A stretch of 64,000 nt of DNA from [Flexibacter] sp. ATCC 35103 (GTDB lineage Bacteria; Bacteroidota; Bacteroidia; Flavobacteriales; Flavobacteriaceae): assembly GCF_001975985.1 (NCBI RefSeq), contig NZ_MTQF01000008.1, positions 1 to 64,000 on the forward strand, read 5' to 3'. Positions 34,268 through 43,660 of this stretch are shown here, one piece after another. How positions within the stretch are numbered: position 1 is the first letter of the stretch; every line of letters begins with the position of its first letter. Position numbers and translations under genes: made by a program. The notes beneath the pieces were generated by a model. The model saw only the letters and a program-made list of their open reading frames with translations. It made no database searches and was not told the origin of the DNA.

Positions 34268-36532
34268 TTAAGCTTTTCCGGCAGCAATTAAATTTAATGC
34301 TGAACCTGCAACGAACCAACCAATCTGACCAGCGTTGTAAGTGTGGTTTGCCAAAATAATATCTTTGGTACCATCAGCATGAACGAACTCTAATGTTAAT
34401 GGTTTTCCCGGAGCGAACTCAGTTAAATCAGTAAAATTAATAGTATCGTTCTCCTGGATTTTATCATAATCCGTTTCGTTTGCGAATGTTAATCCTAAAA
34501 GACCTTGTTTTTTAAGGTTTGTTTCGTGGATACGGGCAAAAGATTTTACCAATACCGCTTTAACACCTAAGAAACGTGGCTCCATTGCAGCATGCTCACG
34601 AGAGGAACCTTCACCATAATTGTGATCTCCCACAACGATAGACGGAACTCCAGCCGCTTTATATGCACGAGCTACAGCAGGAACTGCATCATATGCTCCT
34701 GTTAATTGATTTTTAACCGAATTAGTTTTTTGGTTGAATGCATTTACAGCACCAATCAACATATTATTTGAAATATTATCTAAGTGTCCGCGGAAACGTA
34801 ACCATGGTCCAGCCATAGAAATATGATCTGTTGTACATTTTCCGAATGCTTTGATTAATAATTTTGCACCTGTAATGTTTTTACCATCCCAGGCATCAAA
34901 AGGAGCTAATAATTGCAAACGCTCTGATGTTGGACTTACGACAACCTGAACCCCTGAACCATCTTCTGCAGGAACCTGGAATCCCGGATCTTTAACATCA
35001 AATCCTCTTGGAGGCAATTCGTCTCCTGTTGGTGCTTCAAGTCTTACTTCTTCTCCATCTTCGTTAATTAACGTATCTGTTAAAGGGTTAAAACCAAGAT
35101 CTCCCGCAATAGCCATAGCGGTTACCAATTCAGGCGAACCTACGAAAGCTAAAGTATTTGGGTTACCATCTGCACGTTTTGAGAAGTTACGGTTGAAAGA
35201 GTGAACGATTGTGTTTCTTTCTTCTTTTTCTGCTCCATCTCTGTCCCACATACCAATACATGGTCCGCAGGCATTCGCAAAAACAGTTGCTCCAATTTTT
35301 TCGAAAGTATCGATAAATCCATCTCTTTCAATTGTATAACGAACTACTTCTGATCCCGGAGTAATGGTAAACTGAGATTTAGTTTTTAAGTTTTTAGCAC
35401 TTACTTGTCTAGCCAAAGATGCTGCACGTGAGATATCTTCGTAAGATGAGTTTGTACAAGAACCAATTAAACCTACCTGAATTTGTAATGGCCAGTTGTT
35501 TTTGATGGCTGTTTCTTTCATTTTAGAAATTGGAGTCGCTAAATCCGGTGTAAAAGGACCATTTAAATGTGGTTCTAATTCTGTTAAGTTGATTTCGATC
35601 ACCTGATCAAAATATTGTTCTGGATTAGCGTAAACTTCCGGATCTCCGGTTAAGTAAGAAGCTACTTTGTCTGCCGCATCAGCAACATCAGCTCTGTTTG
35701 TAGAACGCAAATAACGACTCATAGAATCATCGTATCCAAAAGTTGAAGTTGTAGCTCCAATTTCTGCTCCCATATTACAAATTGTACCTTTACCAGTACA
35801 AGACATAGAAGTTGCACCTTCTCCAAAATATTCAACGATTGCACCAGTTCCTCCTTTTACAGTAAGAATACCGGCAACTTTAAGGATAACATCTTTAGGA
35901 GCAGTCCATCCTGATAATTTACCAGTTAATTTTACTCCAATTAATTTAGGAAATTTCAATTCCCAAGCCATACCGGACATAACGTCTACAGCATCTGCTC
36001 CACCAACACCTATAGCTACCATTCCTAAACCACCTGCATTTACAGTGTGAGAATCGGTACCAATCATCATTCCGCCCGGGAAAGCATAATTTTCAAGTAC
36101 TACCTGATGAATAATTCCTGCTCCCGGTTTCCAGAAACCAATTCCGTATTTATTAGAAACTGACGACAAGAAGTCGAAAACTTCATTACTTTGTGTTTTT
36201 GCTCGTGCTAAATCGGTTGCGGCATCTACTTTTGCCTGAATCAAGTGGTCGCAGTGAACCGTTGTAGGAACTGCCACCTTAGCTTTTCCGGCGTGCATAA
36301 ATTGCAACAATGCCATTTGAGCAGTTGCATCCTGACATGCTACACGATCCGGCGCAAAATCAACATAATCTACTCCTCTTCCAAACGCCTGAGTTGGATT
36401 TCCATCCCAAAGGTGATTGTATAAAATTTTCTCTGTTAAGGTAAGTGGACGCCCAACAATCTCGCGTGCTTTATCAACACGACCCGGCATGTTCTCATAC
36501 ACTTTTTTAATCATTTCAATATCAAAAGCCAT
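34268..36532 (-). CDS. Aconitate hydratase, mitochondrial type
   Basis: 754 residues from the ATG at 36532; the extension to 36568 adds twelve unlikely residues. Iron-sulfur enzyme of the citric-acid cycle converting citrate to isocitrate. The [4Fe-4S] ligands are C359 ('GSCTNSS'), C422 and C425 ('CGPC'), closely matching the numbering of mitochondrial aconitase (358, 421, 424). 'GTDSHTVNAGGLG' and the C-terminal swivel domain 'GDHNYGEGSSREHAA' are intact. Follows the acnB-type gene in the same direction. Confidence 0.95.
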   Translation of the reverse strand: MAFDIEMIKKVYENMPGRVDKAREIVGRPLTLTEKILYNHLWDGNPTQAFGRGVDYVDFAPDRVACQDATAQMALLQFMHAGKAKVAVPTTVHCDHLIQAKVDAATDLARAKTQSNEVFDFLSSVSNKYGIGFWKPGAGIIHQVVLENYAFPGGMMIGTDSHTVNAGGLGMVAIGVGGADAVDVMSGMAWELKFPKLIGVKLTGKLSGWTAPKDVILKVAGILTVKGGTGAIVEYFGEGATSMSCTGKGTICNMGAEIGATTSTFGYDDSMSRYLRSTNRADVADAADKVASYLTGDPEVYANPEQYFDQVIEINLTELEPHLNGPFTPDLATPISKMKETAIKNNWPLQIQVGLIGSCTNSSYEDISRAASLARQVSAKNLKTKSQFTITPGSEVVRYTIERDGFIDTFEKIGATVFANACGPCIGMWDRDGAEKEERNTIVHSFNRNFSKRADGNPNTLAFVGSPELVTAMAIAGDLGFNPLTDTLINEDGEEVRLEAPTGDELPPRGFDVKDPGFQVPAEDGSGVQVVVSPTSERLQLLAPFDAWDGKNITGAKLLIKAFGKCTTDHISMAGPWLRFRGHLDNISNNMLIGAVNAFNQKTNSVKNQLTGAYDAVPAVARAYKAAGVPSIVVGDHNYGEGSSREHAAMEPRFLGVKAVLVKSFARIHETNLKKQGLLGLTFANETDYDKIQENDTINFTDLTEFAPGKPLTLEFVHADGTKDIILANHTYNAGQIGWFVAGSALNLIAAGKA

Positions 36533-36601
36533 AAGTATAATTGTTTTTGTTTTTGTTATTTTGAACATGACAAGTTACGAAAAATAGAGTAGCCAGAAAA
36601 G

Positions 36602-36633
36602 AAAAAGCCTGAGTTTATTGACTCAGGCTTTTT
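36602..36633 (-). terminator. Terminator of the acnB gene
   Basis: Perfect 13-bp stem AAAAAGCCTGAGT / ACTCAGGCTTTTT with a six-base loop, located between the two aconitase genes. The two are therefore probably separate transcripts. Confidence 0.8.
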
Positions 36634-36662
36634 ATCTATAATGATTATAACTAATCGCGTGA

Positions 36663-39434
36663 TTACATCACTAACAGTTTATGAGAAGGCGCAAATCTGG
36701 TTAGACTGATACCATCTACTGCAGCTGTATATTCAGCAAGTGTAGGAGTTCTACCCAAAATTGTAGACAAAACTACTACCGGCGTAGAAGAAAGCAATGA
36801 TTCTCCTTTTTTACCTTCAGTATCTTCTACTACTCTTCCCTGGAAAAGACGTGTTGAAGTTGCCATTACAGTATCTCCTTTTGCTGCTTTTTCCTGGTTA
36901 CCCATACAAAGGTTACATCCTGGACGTTCTAAGTATAACATGTTTTCATATTCTGTACGCGCTGCACCTTTAGGAGCATTATCGTCAAATTCGAAACCAG
37001 AATATTTCTGTAAAACTTCCCAGTCACCTTCAGCTTTAAGTTCATCTACAATATTATATGTAGGCGGCGCTACTACAAGCGGTGCTTTAAACTCCACTTT
37101 ACCATGTTGGTTTTCTATATTTTTAAGCATTTGAGCCAAAATTTTCATATCGCCCTTATGAACCATACAAGAACCAATAAATCCAAGATCTACTTTTTTC
37201 TCTCCTCCGTAGAAAGAAAGAGGTCTAATAGTATCGTGTGTATATCTTTTAGATACATCAATGTTATTTACGTCCGGATCAGCAATCATAGGCTCGATAA
37301 TCTGGTCAAGATCAACTACAACTTCAGCATAATATTTCGCATTTGCATCTGGAGTAAGAGCTGGTTTCTCAGCTGATTTAATCTCTGTGATTCTCTTATC
37401 TGCTTTATTGATCAATCCCTGAAGAACTTGTTTTTCATTGTCCATTCCTTTGTCGATCATGATCTGGATTCTGCTTTTTGCAATCTCAAGAGATTCAATT
37501 AAAGTATCATCTTCAGAAATACAGATAGAAGCTTTTGCTTTCATCTCTGCAGTCCAGTCTGTAAATGTAAAGGCCTGATCAGCAGTAAGAGTACCAAGAT
37601 GAACCTCGATAATTCTACCTTGGAAAACATTTTCACCACCAAATTTCTTAAGCATTTGAGCTTGTGTTGAATGAACTACATCACGGAAGTCCATGTAACC
37701 TTTCATTTCTCCTTTAAAAGTCACTTTTACAGATTCCGGAATTGGCATAGAAGCCTCTCCTGTAGCAAGTGCAAGAGCAACTGTTCCTGAGTCAGCACCA
37801 AAAGCAACACCTTTTGACATTCTTGTATGAGAGTCACCACCAATAATGATCGCCCACTCATCAATCGTAATATCGTTAAGTACTTTATGAATAACATCGG
37901 TCATTGCGTGGTAAACTCCTTTAGGGTCACGAGCAGTAATTAAACCGAAATCGTTCATGAATTTCATCAATTTTGGAATATTTGCCTGAGCTTTTTTATC
38001 CCAAACTGAAGCGGTGTGACATCCTGATTGGTAAGCACCATCAACGATTGGTGAAATAACTGTAGCAGCCATAGATTCTAATTCCTGAGCAGTCATAAGA
38101 CCAGTCGTATCCTGAGAACCTACAATATTAACCTCTACACGAACATCTGAACCTGCGTGTAAAACTTTACCCGGAGATATACCAACAGCGTTTCTGTTAA
38201 AGATTTTTTCTACTGCTGTAAGACCTTGTCCTTCAATAGAAATCTCTTTTGATGGAGCAAACACAAGAGGAGCTTCAATATCTAAAATTTTCGCTGCTAA
38301 TGTTTGAAGCTTTTTACCAAATACAATTGCATATGATCCTCCAGCTTTTATAAATTCCATTTTTTGAGGCGTGAATGCCTTAGAAATGTCAATTAATTCT
38401 TTATCTCCATTATAAAGCTTCTTAGTTTTTGTATTGATAGTTAATACAGTACCAGTAGCAACAGAATACGCTTCTTCTAAGATTGGCTCATTATTCTCGT
38501 TACGAATAATATTACCATCTGCGTCAAGCTTTTTTACCCAGTTTTTAAGGTCTAAACCAATACCACCTGTAACATCAACAGTTGTTAGGAAAATTGGCGA
38601 AATACCGTTTGTTCCTGCAACGATTGGAGCAATATTAATAAATGGAACATATGGACTTGCTTGTTTACCTGTCCAAAGTGCCACGTTATTTACTCCTGAC
38701 ATTCTAGATGAACCTACACCCATTGTACCTTTTTCAGCAATCAACATAACGCTTGCGTCAGGATGTTTTGCCTGTAATGCTTTGATTTCCTCTTGTGCCT
38801 GAGGCGTAATCATGCATTTACCATGAAGTTCACGGTCAGAACGTGAGTGCGCCTGGTTACCCGGAGAAAGCAAATCTGTAGAAATGTCTCCTTCACCGGC
38901 AATATATGTAACTACTTTAATTTCTTCAACTACTTCTGGCAGTGTAGTAAAAAACTCTGCCTGCGCATAACTTTTAATAATTTCAATGGCAATTGGGTTA
39001 CCATTTTTAAATGCTTCTTTCAAACGATCTGTGTCTGCCTCATAAAGGTAAACTTGTGTTTTAAGAACATTTGCAGCTTCTTTTGCAATAGAAGTATGAT
39101 CACCAAGTGCTAAATCTAACAGCACTCTAATTGAGGATCCACCTTTCATGTGTGATAATAACTCAAAAGCAAATGCAGGAGTTATTTCTTTTACCACAGA
39201 TTCACCGAGAATAATTTCCTTTAAAAATTGAGATTTCACACCAGCGGCACTAGTGGTTCCCGGTACAACATTATAAATAAAAAAGTGAAGAGAATTTTCT
39301 CTGTACTCGTTATTCACATCTTTAATTTGTTCAATGATTTCGCTTAATAATTCAGCTCCATCAATTGGTTTCGGGTTAAGCCCTTGACCTTTTCGTTCTT
39401 CAATCTCTTGGATGTAATCCTGATAAATATTCAT
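36663..39434 (-). CDS. acnB: Aconitase B / 2-methylisocitrate dehydratase
   Basis: 923 residues from the ATG at 39434 ('MNIYQDYIQEIEERKGQG'); the frame is open 21 codons further but that part lies in the promoter. AcnB layout: N-terminal HEAT-like domain (about 1-150), swivel domain with 'KGTMGVGSSRMSGV', then the catalytic domains with [4Fe-4S] ligands C756 ('IGSCMVHKG'), C840 and C843 ('CNLC'). E. coli AcnB has 865 residues, so extra sequence is present here. It may serve the citric-acid cycle, the methylcitrate cycle, or both. Confidence 0.95.
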   Translation of the reverse strand: MNIYQDYIQEIEERKGQGLNPKPIDGAELLSEIIEQIKDVNNEYRENSLHFFIYNVVPGTTSAAGVKSQFLKEIILGESVVKEITPAFAFELLSHMKGGSSIRVLLDLALGDHTSIAKEAANVLKTQVYLYEADTDRLKEAFKNGNPIAIEIIKSYAQAEFFTTLPEVVEEIKVVTYIAGEGDISTDLLSPGNQAHSRSDRELHGKCMITPQAQEEIKALQAKHPDASVMLIAEKGTMGVGSSRMSGVNNVALWTGKQASPYVPFINIAPIVAGTNGISPIFLTTVDVTGGIGLDLKNWVKKLDADGNIIRNENNEPILEEAYSVATGTVLTINTKTKKLYNGDKELIDISKAFTPQKMEFIKAGGSYAIVFGKKLQTLAAKILDIEAPLVFAPSKEISIEGQGLTAVEKIFNRNAVGISPGKVLHAGSDVRVEVNIVGSQDTTGLMTAQELESMAATVISPIVDGAYQSGCHTASVWDKKAQANIPKLMKFMNDFGLITARDPKGVYHAMTDVIHKVLNDITIDEWAIIIGGDSHTRMSKGVAFGADSGTVALALATGEASMPIPESVKVTFKGEMKGYMDFRDVVHSTQAQMLKKFGGENVFQGRIIEVHLGTLTADQAFTFTDWTAEMKAKASICISEDDTLIESLEIAKSRIQIMIDKGMDNEKQVLQGLINKADKRITEIKSAEKPALTPDANAKYYAEVVVDLDQIIEPMIADPDVNNIDVSKRYTHDTIRPLSFYGGEKKVDLGFIGSCMVHKGDMKILAQMLKNIENQHGKVEFKAPLVVAPPTYNIVDELKAEGDWEVLQKYSGFEFDDNAPKGAARTEYENMLYLERPGCNLCMGNQEKAAKGDTVMATSTRLFQGRVVEDTEGKKGESLLSSTPVVVLSTILGRTPTLAEYTAAVDGISLTRFAPSHKLLVM

Positions 39435-39472
39435 AATAAAAGTCTTTTCTAGGTATTTTATTTTTTTGTATG

Positions 39473-39480
39473 CAAATTTA
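39473..39480 (-). promoter_or_regulatory. Candidate -7 element of acnB
   Basis: TAAATTTG on the minus strand matches TAnnTTTG, 38 bases upstream of the acnB ATG. Confidence 0.45.
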
Positions 39481-39655
39481 CATATTAAAGCCGACAATTA
39501 AAAAAAATATAATAGAAGTCGCCTTTTCAAAAATTATTATTGTTAAAAAACGATTTTGACTGCTTGTTTTTGCCAAAATATCAATTTTGTATTAAAAAAA
39601 TGAATTATTGATATTTTAAGATCTTTTCTTTAACAAAGTCGAAATTTAATGTGAT

Positions 39656-39683
39656 AAACGAAGTGGGATTTTACTTCGTTTTT
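39656..39683 (+). terminator. Orphan terminator-like hairpin
   Basis: AAACGAAGT / ACTTCGTTT stem with an eight-base loop, followed by TT and then A-rich sequence. It points along the plus strand although the nearest plus gene starts downstream. It may end a small RNA or may be a chance palindrome. Confidence 0.4.
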
Positions 39684-39820
39684 AACTAAGAACCTTTCTA
39701 AATTAGAAATTACATCGTTATAGTTACCAAATTATGTGACTTTCTTACTTCATAATCTCAACCAAACCCCACTACTTAATTTTAAAAATTCCGAACATTA
39801 AAAAAAATGAAATAAAAAAC

Positions 39821-39848
39821 TTGTAATTCAAATTTTCTAATAACTTTG
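39821..39848 (+). promoter_or_regulatory. Promoter of the XrtN locus
   Basis: TTG (39821-39823), 17 bases, then TAACTTTG (39841-39848): a good match to the flavobacterial TTG-N17-23-TAnnTTTG promoter, 32 bases upstream of the ATG at 39880. Confidence 0.6.
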
Positions 39849-39879
39849 CATTTCAAAGTACTTTTAAAAAAATATAACT

Positions 39880-42378
39880 ATGAAACACAAATTAGAATTA
39901 TCAGAATATTATACTCAAAAAACCGGAGTCGTAATTAGTTTAATCGTAACACTAATTAGTAGTCTTTTCTTAATTAGCTCTCTTGTCTGCAAAGAGTACC
40001 GTTTGCACGATTTTGAACCCATTGCTTTACTAAGTCTTATATTTGAATTTGTATATGGAGTTGGACTTTCTTTTATAATCCTCAGAAGGAAAGAAACTTA
40101 TATACACCTCACTCCTTTTTTAATCCTAAACTGGCTTATTGGCTGTTTCTGCTTAAATACATTTATTCCCGTTTTTCATGATCTTCCGGCATGGGTTTAT
40201 TTAGCAACTCTGGCATTTTGCGTTTCTAATTTTTTCATCTACGGAAATTCATCCACAGGCAAAAACACTTCAATTGCCTTTTTTATAAATGGATTGTCGT
40301 TTTTGATGATCTTATATTTCGCTGTATACCTGATTCCTATTATGCCTTTTTCTTTTATGGCAATTTTAGCTTTAGGATTAGGATTTTATGGATTGGTATC
40401 CGCACTAGTACTTATTATTCATATCGCAACAATTTTTCGATACTTCAACAGGGACAAAATTTATGCTGTTTCTTTTAGTGGAGGTTTTTTAGTGGTACTA
40501 ATTAGCATAATTGTTTTTACTGTAGGCTTAAATATTGAAAGCCGCAAAATAGCGCAATCAGCCACATTAAATTCTTTTGATCAAAATAATGATCTTCCGG
40601 ATTACATCTCTATTTCTCAGCATTTAAAACCTAATTTTTTCAATGAAATTCTACTAAAAAAAGATATCGTTTACATTCCGCTTCATGATATATTCTCTTT
40701 TGGAGGATTTGATTCCTTTGGAAATAAACAATATAATGAGCGTAAAACACATAATCCTATTATATCCATTGCTTATTTGTTTTGCAATGACCTTAATCTA
40801 ACAAATGATGATAAAATAAACATTCTAAAATCAAACTTTGACAAACGATTAGAAACGGAAGAGCAATTATGGAGCGGCGAAGATTTATTTACCAAAACTA
40901 TCAAAGAAGATGTAAAACTATATCCGGAAGCACGTTTGGCGTATACCGAAATTACAATGAAAATTGCCTGCACAGAAGATTCATGGCGTGATCAGGAAGC
41001 CATTTATTCTTTTCAGCTTCCTGAAGGTTCAGTCGCGACATCACTTTCATTATGGGTCAATGGCATAGAAAGAAAAGGAGTTTTGACTACTAAAGAAAAA
41101 GCTGAAAAAGCATATAAACAAATTGTTGGTGTAGAATACCGCGATCCGTCCTTAATGCAATGGAAAGAAGGAAACAAAGTCGTGGTTAGGGTTTTTCCAA
41201 TTAATTATAAAACGCCACGAATATTTAAATGCGGATTTACAACTCCGTTAAAAGTAGAAGATAATCAAATGAAATATCAAAGTCTTTCGATAAAAGGACC
41301 CAACATTTCGAATGCTGAAACGATATCAAGAATCCAGACTGTTGGAAATACAAAAATAGAAACAAGCAAGGATTTTGAACTTAATAAGGATTACTACATT
41401 AATCAATCGAAAGGATTAGACGATTGGCAAGCTTCTATGCCTTTATCTAAAACTTTAGAATCAAATTCGTTTGTGTGGAAAGATAAAGTTTATGAAGTCA
41501 AAGACATTCAGAAAACAACTATACCGTTTATACCTTCAGAAATTATATTAGATTTAAACAGCAGTTGGACTACCAAACAAATAGAATCTTTTGTGAACTT
41601 AAACAAAAAGAATTTATTTGTAATGATAAATGGCAAAAAGAAAGAAATTAATAAGGACAATTTTAAAGCTATAGAATTAGAATTTGAAGATTTGCATTAT
41701 TCTTTATTACCTCTTTATAAAATAACTCAAAACAGTTTGATTATAACAAAATGCGGTACATTTTCGGCCAATTTTGAAGAACTTGGAGATTCTGATTATT
41801 TAAATAAAATAAGAACCGGAACAAAAAACAGAAATTTAAAAGTAATTAATATTTCATCGGATATCAATCCGTTTTGGCAAACCGTAAAAGAACAAAAATA
41901 TGTAGATTATTTTCAGACGAGTTTAAAAAACAGTTTAGAACTCATTAATAAAAATCAATATATATTATTTAAGACGGAGAGAAATACGGTCAATATTGAA
42001 TCTGCTAATATTTCTATCAAAGAAAGCCAACAAGACACTATTTCAAAAAGTAACGGACCAAATCATATTTACAGAATGTACGCTTTAGGAAAAGTTCTTG
42101 ATGAACAAGTTAAAATTCAAAATGACACTTTAGCAAATAATCAATATGTAGAATTAGCAAAAGATGCCAATATTGTAACGCCAATATCTTCTTTAATAGT
42201 TCTTGAAACTGATGAAGACTATAAAAACAACGGAATCGAGAAAAACGTCGATACTCTTGGAAATGCTTCTGTAAGTAATGATGGATCTGTTCCTGAACCA
42301 CATGAATGGCTATTGATTATCCTGGGATCTACAATACTTTTCTTTTATTACAGAAAAAACAAAAAACAAGTTATTTAA
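39880..42378 (+). CDS. XrtN-system VIT-domain protein with sorting tail
   Basis: 832 residues. The first 230 residues hold about seven membrane helices. A VIT domain (about 350-460) follows, with 'AIYSFQLPEGSVATSLSLWV' and 'KAEKAYKQIVGVEYRDPSL'. No VWA domain with an intact metal site is seen after it. The C-terminus is a PEP-CTERM-like signal: 'SVPEPHEW' at about 803-810, a hydrophobic helix and a basic end 'YYRKNKKQ'. The exosortase gene overlaps the stop codon. The pairing of a VIT protein with exosortase N is known from comparative genomics of Bacteroidota; I know of no experimental function. The tail is presumably cut by XrtN. Confidence 0.88.
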   Translation: MKHKLELSEYYTQKTGVVISLIVTLISSLFLISSLVCKEYRLHDFEPIALLSLIFEFVYGVGLSFIILRRKETYIHLTPFLILNWLIGCFCLNTFIPVFHDLPAWVYLATLAFCVSNFFIYGNSSTGKNTSIAFFINGLSFLMILYFAVYLIPIMPFSFMAILALGLGFYGLVSALVLIIHIATIFRYFNRDKIYAVSFSGGFLVVLISIIVFTVGLNIESRKIAQSATLNSFDQNNDLPDYISISQHLKPNFFNEILLKKDIVYIPLHDIFSFGGFDSFGNKQYNERKTHNPIISIAYLFCNDLNLTNDDKINILKSNFDKRLETEEQLWSGEDLFTKTIKEDVKLYPEARLAYTEITMKIACTEDSWRDQEAIYSFQLPEGSVATSLSLWVNGIERKGVLTTKEKAEKAYKQIVGVEYRDPSLMQWKEGNKVVVRVFPINYKTPRIFKCGFTTPLKVEDNQMKYQSLSIKGPNISNAETISRIQTVGNTKIETSKDFELNKDYYINQSKGLDDWQASMPLSKTLESNSFVWKDKVYEVKDIQKTTIPFIPSEIILDLNSSWTTKQIESFVNLNKKNLFVMINGKKKEINKDNFKAIELEFEDLHYSLLPLYKITQNSLIITKCGTFSANFEELGDSDYLNKIRTGTKNRNLKVINISSDINPFWQTVKEQKYVDYFQTSLKNSLELINKNQYILFKTERNTVNIESANISIKESQQDTISKSNGPNHIYRMYALGKVLDEQVKIQNDTLANNQYVELAKDANIVTPISSLIVLETDEDYKNNGIEKNVDTLGNASVSNDGSVPEPHEWLLIILGSTILFFYYRKNKKQVI

Positions 42379-43616
42379 TGAAACTTATATTTCAATATAA
42401 AAACGCAATTGCACTATTGATTCTGGTTTGCTTATTGGCTATAAACTCAAGTATTGTTTTATCCGGTCTTGACAGCAATCTTTTCGGAATTACATTTTCG
42501 ATAACGTTATTTCTTATCGGGGGTAGAAAAACTTCATTTAATATGAACTATCCCCTTTTAGGACTAATTTTTCTATTAGAATTTATAAGCTATCGCTTAC
42601 ATACCAAATCTTTGCATTTTTTAGCTTTAGCTTTATTTGCATGTTTCATCTATTATAGCATTACAAGAAAATTTTCGTTCATTGCGTTTATTTGTATTTT
42701 CCTATTCTCTTCTATATTTAATACCTTTTTTGATTATTTAACTGTCGAAATTAAACAGACACTTTGTTATGGTGTTTACTTAGTTTTAAAAAACAGTATT
42801 CCGATTACCAAAATAGAAGGTGTAAATTTTTATATCAATAATGCAAAGATTACCATTGATACTGCATGTATGGGATTATCGATGTTTAAAACCGGATTAC
42901 TTGTTGGTGCTTTCTTACTGACTTTAGAGGAACGTAAACAACATAAATATTTCAATATAAAACAAATCTTCCTGTTTTGTTTTATGGTGATTTTATTAAA
43001 TATCATTTCGAATTATTTCAGAATCGTAACTTTAATTTTATTTGATTGCACAGAAGAGAATACTTTACATTATAGTATTGGTTTACTCTGTTTTGTATTT
43101 TATCAAATTATACCAATGCTCTTTATAGTACGTTTTTTTAAACCTAATCAGGAAGAAATATCAAACCAAACTTCTAATAAATTCATCTTCTTTCCTATCA
43201 TAATAGCATTTTCAATAGTATTAGCAACGAGTTTAGAAATTAAAAAAGAATTAAAACATGATTTACTCGATAATCTAAATACAGTTTATAATGTTAAAAG
43301 TGGAATCTGGATTAATTCTGAAGTTTTTAAAATTACAACTCCGGAAAAACTTATTTACATAAAAACTCCCTCTCACAATCCTTTGATTTGCTGGACGGGA
43401 AATGGTTATAAAATAATTGAATCAAAAGTGATTAAAAAAAATAATGAAGAAATATGTTTTGTCAGAATGGAGAAAAACAAGATTCAATATTATTCATATT
43501 GGTGGTATGAATGCGGTGATAAAAAATACACCTCACTTGTAGAAGTTCTTTTAATAAAACTTTTTCACAATAAATCTGTTCGGTTAATAAACGAAACCAG
43601 CAATAGAGAGTTATAA
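42378..43616 (+). CDS. xrtN: Exosortase N
   Basis: 412 residues from the ATG at 42378, whose A is the last base of the upstream stop codon (TAATG); this coupling decides the start. A multi-pass membrane protease/transpeptidase with the exosortase triad C164 ('TACMGLSMFK'), R215 ('NYFRIVTL') and H231 ('LHYSIGLL'). The last 110 residues form a soluble domain after the final helix, a layout like exosortases fused to an EpsI-like part. It should process the 'VPEP' tail of the VIT protein next door. Confidence 0.9.
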   Translation: MKLIFQYKNAIALLILVCLLAINSSIVLSGLDSNLFGITFSITLFLIGGRKTSFNMNYPLLGLIFLLEFISYRLHTKSLHFLALALFACFIYYSITRKFSFIAFICIFLFSSIFNTFFDYLTVEIKQTLCYGVYLVLKNSIPITKIEGVNFYINNAKITIDTACMGLSMFKTGLLVGAFLLTLEERKQHKYFNIKQIFLFCFMVILLNIISNYFRIVTLILFDCTEENTLHYSIGLLCFVFYQIIPMLFIVRFFKPNQEEISNQTSNKFIFFPIIIAFSIVLATSLEIKKELKHDLLDNLNTVYNVKSGIWINSEVFKITTPEKLIYIKTPSHNPLICWTGNGYKIIESKVIKKNNEEICFVRMEKNKIQYYSYWWYECGDKKYTSLVEVLLIKLFHNKSVRLINETSNREL

Positions 43617-43620
43617 AATA

Positions 43621-43654
43621 AAAAAGCCTGATACTATTTGCATCAGGCTTTTTT
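43621..43654. terminator. Two-way terminator between xrtN and moxR genes
   Basis: Stem AAAAAGCCTGAT / ATCAGGCTTTTTT with a nine-base loop, lying between convergent genes, with A- and T-runs on both sides. Confidence 0.8.
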
Positions 43655-43660
43655 ATTTTT

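Larger units (their letters stand above)
39435..39879. other. Divergent intergenic region acnB / XrtN locus
   Basis: Contains promoter-like elements for both sides (39473-39480 minus, 39821-39848 plus) and a hairpin with a T-run on the plus strand (39656-39683) that belongs to neither gene. No open frame of interest was seen. Confidence 0.6.

Noticed and set aside
34268..39434. Single aconitase operon with a shared transcript
   Set aside because: A perfect terminator lies between the two genes, so separate transcription is more likely.
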